Part shown: piece by piece, positions 58,563-64,000 of the stretch
Layout of the letters: each line of letters opens with the position of its first letter
Numbering within the stretch: the first letter of the stretch is position 1
Source of the DNA: Piper betle
Lineage: Eukaryota; Streptophyta; Magnoliopsida; Piperales; Piperaceae
DNA length: 64,000 nucleotides
Reading direction: 5' to 3'
NCBI GenBank assembly: GCA_033002965.1
Contig: JAURVB010003255.1
Location: 1 to 64,000 of the forward strand
Made by a program: the position numbers and the translations under genes
Notes under the pieces: generated by a model
What the model was told of the DNA's origin: nothing
Databases searched by the model: none
What the model saw: only the letters and a program-made list of their open reading frames with translations

Positions 58563-58578
58563 GCGGAATTACCTCCGC
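58563..58578 (+). other. Conserved LTR mini-hairpin GCGGA-N6-TCCGC (family B)
   Basis: GCGGAATTACCTCCGC followed by AGGTGAGCA. The stem is identical to that at 56-71 although families A and B differ elsewhere. Confidence 0.6.
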
Positions 58579-58887
58579 AGGTGAGCAACATTGGACTGAA
58601 GAATTGAAGTGTGGTTGGTGGTTATTTTACCAACCTAGGTATCGTGAATCGATTATAAAAAATTGGACTTCCTTGTTATTCTCTTGTGTTATATATGTGG
58701 CTATGGGAAACGGTCCGAGACTGTGGGACAGTTATTTTATATTTTAGAGAACATGATTTATTGTTATGATTTGTATTATCTGTTGCGAGACTTATTTGCT
58801 ATATTTCAGTTCATGTTCTGGAATGTTACATTTACATTGCCTATATTTTTATGTAACACCCAGTCCGGTCAGGCGGGTCGTTACAGG

Positions 58888-58900
58888 TGGTATCAGAGCC
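58888..58900 (+). other. Primer binding site of the family-B element
   Basis: TGGTATCAGAGCC, two bases after the LTR end TTACA at 58885. Confidence 0.9.
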
Positions 58901-59070
58901 CGGTTTCCCACTAGGTCACATTTTATGACTCAAGTACCTTGTTGAAAAGTCCAATAATTATCTTTTCCCATTGTGTTATGTTAAAAATTGAAAAATGCAT
59001 TAGCTTATAAACCTAAGTCAAAACTAAAACAAGAACATATAATGAACCATGATGGTTCGATGTTTCAGAT

Positions 59071-59400
59071 GGCAGGCACACATAGACAGTCAAGCTGATC
59101 TGCGCAGTCAAATTCGAACACAGAGAATGAGGTTGCCCAAATCTTGACGGCCATACAAGGACTAGTGCAGGCTTTAGAAGATACAAATTCTCTCGTTTAA
59201 AATATTGTTCAGCGATTACCATGAGTGGTAACAGGGAATGGAGCCTTAAACTCGGCAGCGGCAAGGTTATCTGACCCGGGCGAGCGAGGGGAGCTTCCAA
59301 ACCCAATGCCACCAGTAGTCTAACAAGTGGTGCCGCCAGCTGTGGATGATAGTGAACGATACACTGTGGAAAAGTTCTAGAAGAATTGAGCTGAGGTATT
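59071..59400 (+). pseudogene. Gag N-terminus of family-B element, then deletion
   Basis: From an ATG at 59071 the frame reads MAGTHRQSS, a stop, then SAQSNSNTENEVAQILTAIQ and GLVQALEDTNSLV, resembling the low-complexity helical start of chromovirus Gag. After about 59370 it changes directly to reverse transcriptase, so the capsid core, zinc knuckle, protease and the first half of the polymerase (several kilobases in a full element) are deleted. Confidence 0.55.
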
Positions 59401-59870
59401 CATTATGAGTTTTTGGTTATGCCTTTTGGTCTAACAAATGCACCAACGGCCTTTATGTCACTCATGAACACAGTATTCCACACATACCTGGACAAGTTTA
59501 TTATCGTATTTGTGGATGACATTCTAGTCTATTCAAATAATGAAGAATAGCATGTGAAGCACCTGCCTATTACTCTTCATGTCCTGAGAGAACATCAACT
59601 GTTCGCCAAGCTCTCAAAGTGTGACTTTTGAATGAGGGAGGTAAATTTCCTTGGTCATATTGTCTCAAAGGCCAGAATTGTAGTGGATCCATCAAAAGCG
59701 AAAGCAATCACTGATTGGCCACAACCAAAGTTTTCAATGATATCAAAAGCTTCCTTGGTTTAACGGGTAACTACAGGAAATTCATTAAAGATTTTCCTTA
59801 GTAGCATCGCTGATGACCAAACTCACAAGGAAGGGAGTCAAGTTGAATAGAGTAGTAAGTGTGAGGAGAG
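59401..59870 (+). pseudogene. Ty3/Gypsy reverse transcriptase, catalytic half
   Basis: The frame from 59404 reads [36 protein letters not shown], then [12 protein letters not shown], so the catalytic V-D-D (59512-59520) is intact, followed by one stop, LREHQLFAKLSKCDF, FLGHIVSKARIVVDPSKAKA and ITDWPQPK. A frameshift near 59732 leads into FNDIKSFLGLTGNYRKFI. These are the C, D and E blocks of plant Gypsy polymerase in order. The fingers and first catalytic Asp lie in the deleted part. It is non-functional but the best preserved pol fragment in the window. Confidence 0.85.
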
Positions 59871-60310
59871 TTTCTAGTCTCTAAAGAAGAGTTTAACTAC
59901 TGCACCAATCTTGACTCTGCCAAAAGGTAATGAAGGATTCGTAGTCTTCAGTGATGAATCTCGGTTGGGTTTAGGATGCGTCCTTATGCAAGAAGGTAAG
60001 GTGGTGGCCTATGCCTCTTGTTAATTGAAGATTTATGAGCAAAATTATGTAACCCATGACTTGGAACTGGCAGCAGTGGTTTTTTTCCTGAAGATTTGTA
60101 AACACTACTTGTATGGAGCCTAGTTCAAAGTCTTCACTGACCACCAGAGTTTGAAGTATATTTTCACCCAGAATGACCTTAACCTTTGACAGAGGCGGTG
60201 AATAGAATATTTGAAGGACTACGACTTCCAAATCTTATACCATCCAGGGAAAGCGAATGTGGTAGCCAATGCGTTGAGTCGGAAGGGCAAAGTGGACAAA
60301 AGTCAGTAGC
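59871..60310 (+). pseudogene. RNase H domain of family-B pol
   Basis: Reading: LTTAPILTLPKGNEGFVVFS, DESRLGLGCVLMQEGKVVAY, then [40 protein letters not shown], and YDFQILYHPGKANVVANALS. The catalytic Asp in FSDES, the Glu in DLELAAV and the Asp in FTDHQSL are kept; the fourth expected Asp in V-V-A-D-A-L-S-R is Asn here (GAT to AAT). Stops such as TAG or TGA in place of Gln or Arg codons interrupt it. It follows directly on the polymerase fragment. Confidence 0.8.
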
Positions 60311-60454
60311 TAGCTAGACTTTGGGCCATGTCAGCATAAGTGGTAGCTATCAACCTGGTGGAGCAACTTACAGGATTGCTAGCAAATTTGGTTGTTTCCA
60401 ATGATTTAGTTGATCGTGTTAAGCTATCACAAATAGGTGATGAGGAGCTGATAC

Positions 60455-60743
60455 TCAAAGGAAGGACCTAGAGTTCCAAGTTGGGGAGTTTGTGTACCTA
60501 AAAACATCTCCTACGAAGGGGGTGATCAGATTTAAAATATCACGCAAGTTGAAGCCAACATTCATAGGTCTGTTTCCAATCCTGGATTGAGTTGGGAATT
60601 GTGCATATAGATTAGCATTGCCACCAAGCCTAGCTGGACTACACAATGTTTTCCATGTGTCAATGCTAAAGAAATATGTACGGGATGAGGATCATATCAT
60701 CACAAATTTTGAAGACTTAGAGCTACAATCAAATTTAACCTAC
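60455..60743 (+). pseudogene. Integrase C-terminal (GPY/F-type) part; zinc site and core deleted
   Basis: About 150 bases after RNase H the reading jumps from GDEELILKGR (the integrase lead-in) to LEFQVGEFVYLKTSPTKGVI and RFKISRKLKPTFIGLFPIL, the GPY/F segment that ends chromovirus integrases, then LALPPSLAGLHNVFHVSML. The HHCC site and the D-D-E core, about 200 residues, are missing. The jump lies near 60455. Stops are few in this part. Confidence 0.8.
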
Positions 60744-60905
60744 GAGGAAAAGCCGATCCTCATCCTGGCAAGAGAAATAAAGACACTCAGGAACAAGGAA
60801 TTTCCTTTGGTAAAAGTATTGTGGAAAAATCAAGGGTCAGGGGAAGCTACATGGGAGAGTGAACAAGAAACGGCAAGGAAATACCCTAGCCTGTTTGTGG
60901 TATAA
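60744..60905 (+). pseudogene. Chromodomain of family-B element, frame open to stop
   Basis: EEKPILILAREIKTLRNKEF then PLVKVLWKNQGSGEATWESE then QETARKYPSLFVV and a TAA at 60903-60905. The frame is open from about 60592 through the chromodomain. It matches the Tekay/Del type and is clearly related to the chromodomain at 11004-11170 (shared K-x-L-W-x-N and E-A-T-W-E). Confidence 0.85.
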
Positions 60906-61010
60906 GAGCTTCATATTGTAGTAGCATGAACTAATCCCGAAGAAAAATAAATAAAGTTAATCATACTTGTTCTATTGCCTGTTATGATATTTTGGGGACA
61001 AAATATTTCC

Positions 61011-61023
61011 AAGTTGGGGAGAT
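61011..61023 (+). other. Polypurine tract of the family-B element
   Basis: AAGTTGGGGAGAT directly before the 3' LTR start TGTGAAGACC; preceded by TTTTGGGGACAAAATATTTCC, the usual chromovirus tail. Confidence 0.8.
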
Positions 61024-64000
61024 TGTGAAGACCGTGGAAATAAAAATTAAAATTTTTTTTAACATATTCAACTCGGTCCAGAAAGGACCAAACGTGTTAT
61101 ATTCTTTACCCGATTAATTATTATATTTTATTATTTACCCATTTTATTATTTACCCGGTTACCTGGTTAAGTGAAATACAGGTGTTTTCACATACCTTAG
61201 CCATCCTTTTCATTTTTATAAATTTTGAAAGAGGACACCATTTTTCATGTACGGGTGTAGGGGCGTCTTCCTCACCTTAGCCACCTAGTTCTCCTCTTCC
61301 TTGCAAGTGTTTATTCCTTGCTTGGGTATCCTTCCTATCTCCCTCTTTTTTATTTTCTTGCATTCATATGTTTTTTTAATTGATAATAAGCTTGGTAAAC
61401 ATGATAATTAAAGTCTGAAATCAGCAATAACAACTAAAACTAAACTGGAGAATCGAATTTCGCCATGGCCGACGGGTCTGAAGTTGGGCAATTATAGACT
61501 ACTGTAAACAAAGATTTCAAGGCAGCCCTCACACCCCCGACAACCTCTTTTGCTGTTGGGTCGAAGGGTGGCGTCGCCTTGTCCCTGGGTTCTGATGGGT
61601 GGCGGAATTTCAGTGGTTATGGGCGGAGTTGTAGTGTACGATGCTGTGGGAGATTCCAGACTTCCAGGCCAGTTTGCTGGCCAAAGACTAATGGAATACA
61701 TGCTCACAGCACTTGGCCTTGACATTGGGTTGTCATGCAGGGAGAAGGGAAGTGTTCCGGGCGGTGCTGCTAGCCGGACGGAGAGCACCTTGCAGTCCCG
61801 GTGGTGCTGCTGGCCAGGAGTCACTCGCCTTGGTGCAGAACGGAGTATGACGTGGATAGCTGCTGTAAAGCACAAGCTTTATGCTTCAAATTGGATTGGT
61901 AGGGAAGGTAGGGAAGGTAGTGAAGGACGTGGTCTGGTTTTGGGTTGAAGAGGAAGATATCAGGCCTGGTTTGGTGCAGGACGTTGCCTTGGATAGCTGT
62001 TGTAAAACTTTGACGTTAGGCTTCATCTTTGCCTGCTTTTATGTTGTTGTTGATGTCTAGTTGGGATGCTTATATGGTTGTTCAATTGGGTTGCTGGGGA
62101 ATTGAAGAAGGACGTGACCAGTGGTGGTGCCAAGGTCTGGTCAGGTGCAAAGAAGAAGGTATGAGAAGAGAAGACAACCTTGTGGAAGAAGAAGAAGATG
62201 ACAGTTTTGTAAAAATTGGTTGACTCGATACCGACTCAAGTTAAAAATAAAACTAACTCGTAATAGATCATTAAAAGAAATTATTCTAATGGGTTATGGT
62301 TTAAAGATAATAAACTAACTAATTATTAGACGAAATTGGCATGGACATAAGTAATAAAAATACGGTAACGATAAAAAGTCGCTAATTAATCGGCAAACAA
62401 CAAGCGTTTAAATTAAATTGGATAGTGATAAGTAATTAATAAAATAAAGATTTTACATTTACCATATTAAATTTCATATTAGGTAAATAAAGTGATTATT
62501 TTAATAATGAGTCAGTAATATAGAAAATTGGTTATTAAACTATAGTCGAGTAGAAATAACTAGCGTCGAACCTAAATAGCATAATGAAAATAAATAAAAT
62601 TTAAAATTTTATTGAGTCAAATAATTTCAAATAATTGTATTAAGAATATTTTTAAATTAGAATAATACAAATTATTTTCAATAATTTAATCATACAACTT
62701 ATTTAACTAAATTGTTATGAATAAGGATAGCGATTAAAGATTTAAAACCGTAAACTAAAATATTAAGATTGTGGTTAAGTAATTATCGTCTTAAAGAAAA
62801 TATACTAATAATAGTAATTAGATATTTTTATAAGTTGATAGTAATTTTTTTATTTGTTAAGTGTTAATTATAATCTAGATAATTAATGTAAAGTAGGATT
62901 TAAATGATTATATCACATGGATAATTTAATATTTAATATTGTTGAAATTTAATAGTGATATACATATTAGACATTTAGTTGCATTTCTACTCGAACAAAA
63001 TTATACTTATTTATAATTTTATATTCTTGTTCAGATTAAGATCATTGGTCGCAGCTGCAAGTTCGAAATATCTGGCTTGTATAATTATTTGGAATGTTAT
63101 ACTTTCCCTTATTGGGAGCCTTGGTCGGCCTGAGCCCAGATTCAAGCACTGTGCATTGTAATGCAATCGGGGTTAAGGAATTGACTCAGTCTGACACGGG
63201 GCCGCACCTTTCAAATTATTATGTGTGTTCGTATAATTATTTGAAATGTTGTATTGTCCGTATAAGTATTTTAAATGTTATATTTTCCAAAACTGGTATA
63301 ATTATATAAAATGTTGTATTTCCCCAAACTAGTATAACTCTATGAAATGTTGTATTTTCCCAAACCGGTAGCCTTGTCGGCACTAATTTTAGAATGAGTT
63401 GGTAGACAATTTATAATCATAGAATGAACTAGGAGACCATGACTAATCTCAAAATGAATTGGGAGACCACCTAACTTCAGAATTAGCTGGGAGACAATTT
63501 CTAATCTTAGAATGAAGTAGGAGACCATGACTAATCTCAAAATAAATTGGGAGACCACCTAATCTCAGAATGAGCTGGAAGACAATTTCTAATCTCTGAA
63601 TGAACTAGGAGACCATAACTAATCTCAAAATGGATTGGGAGACCACCTAATCTCAGAATGAGTTGGGAGACAATTTATAATCTCAGAATGAACTAGGAGA
63701 CCATGAATAATCTCAAAATGAATTGGGAGACCACCTAATCTCAGAATGAGCTAGGAGACAATTTCTAATCTCAAAATAAACTGGGAGACCATGACTAATC
63801 TCAAAATGAATTGGGAGACCAATAATCTCAGAATGAGCTAGGAGACACTTTCTAATCTCAGAATGAACTGGGAGACCATGACTAATCTCAAAATGAATTA
63901 GGAGACGACCTGTTCTCAAAATGAGCTGGGAGGAAATTTCTAATCTCAGAATGAGCTGGGAGACAATTTCTAATCTCAAAATGAAGTGGGAGACCATGAC
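61024..64000 (+). mobile_element. 3' LTR, family B (truncated by window end)
   Basis: It starts TGTGAAGACCGTGG and is collinear with the 5' LTR over its whole visible length of 2977 bases, including the duplicated frames near 61500-61950, the AT-rich middle and both tandem arrays (63230-63360 and from 63380). It contains a short local duplication of TTTATTATTTACCC near 61126-61150 absent from the 5' LTR. About 500 bases of LTR remain outside the window, including the conserved 3' block. Confidence 0.9.
63380..64000 (+). repeat. Tandem array of TAATCTCAGAATGAGCTGGG units in 3' LTR-B
   Basis: At least 20 units of the same three forms as 57790-58455, continuing beyond the window. Unit order is not the same as in the 5' LTR array, which suggests slippage or exchange since insertion. 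Minus-strand frames at 63340-63558 and 63713-63997 are array products. Confidence 0.85.

Larger units (their letters stand above)
55421..58885 (+). mobile_element. 5' LTR, family B (3.46 kb)
   Basis: It starts TGTAAAGACCATGG and ends CAGGCGGGTCGTTACA at 58885, followed by a primer site. The first 200 bases have the CCCGGTTACCCGGTTAAG and CCCTAGCCGTCATTTTCA words also found in LTR-A, so A and B are related. Then come a TATAAATT promoter candidate at 55596, an AT-rich middle (56590-57480), two tandem arrays (57590-57775 and 57790-58455), and the conserved 3' block with hairpin 58563-58578. AACAC precedes it at 55416-55420; the matching right flank is outside the window. Frames at 55870-56311 recur in the 3' LTR (61492-61948) only because the LTR does. 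Confidence 0.9.

Overview
This window looks like plant nuclear DNA, most likely from a flowering plant with a repeat-rich genome. I found no intact host gene, RNA gene or CRISPR array. Almost everything assignable is transposon-derived: Ty3/Gypsy chromovirus-type LTR retrotransposons (gag, protease, RT, RNase H and chromodomain remnants, with primer sites matching the usual plant initiator-tRNA-Met type TGGTATCAGAGC), a decayed Ty1/Copia gag-protease on the minus strand, two TRIM-like mini-retroelements, and a CACTA-type DNA transposon. Most open reading frames here are short and fall inside LTRs or tandem repeats. The species cannot be named from this evidence. Family letters (A-G) are my own labels for LTR groups that recur within the window.

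Layout. 1-3400: end of an LTR-A copy, a 33-bp tandem array, the end of an LTR related to family B, and a truncated LTR-A. 3400-5316: an inverted LTR-B scrap, then broken gag-protease-RT. 5317-6860: a poorly defined inverted LTR (F) and a minus-strand TRIM. 6872-13990: two LTR-G copies around an integrase-chromodomain remnant. 14218-25260: an LTR of family C/D, then a minus-strand family-E element whose interior is split by a solo LTR-A (22250-24797). 25260-33500: old degraded sequence including the Copia remnant (29730-31260). 33649-45170: one LTR-G copy interrupted by a complete gag-only element C (35463-41347, target duplication TTTAT) and by a minus-strand solo LTR-A (41639-44341, target duplication CATAT). 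45650-50295: a CACTA-type element (target duplication ATT) that contains a solo LTR-D (46871-49794, target duplication CATGC). 50766-55420: a tandem TRIM and family-E LTR with primer site and interior. 55421-64000: family-B element with 3.46-kb LTRs, internally deleted; its 3' LTR runs off the window.

How the parts relate. The window is a set of insertions within insertions, and four perfect target-site duplications fix part of the order. The coding remnants decay mainly by changes that fit C-to-T transition on one or the other strand (Trp or Gln codons to stops, catalytic Asp to Asn, zinc-binding Cys to Tyr), as expected for old cytosine-methylated transposons. The most unusual signal is in the LTRs: families A, B and a B relative share a conserved 3' block (a small GCGGA/TCCGC hairpin, a GGGAAACGGTCC box and a GGGTCGTTACA-type end), but each carries a different, unrelated tandem repeat just upstream of it. 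Families C, D and E share a second module ending in a splice-acceptor-like ATATATGCAGGT. All similarity statements come from reading the sequence by eye, without alignment software or database searches.
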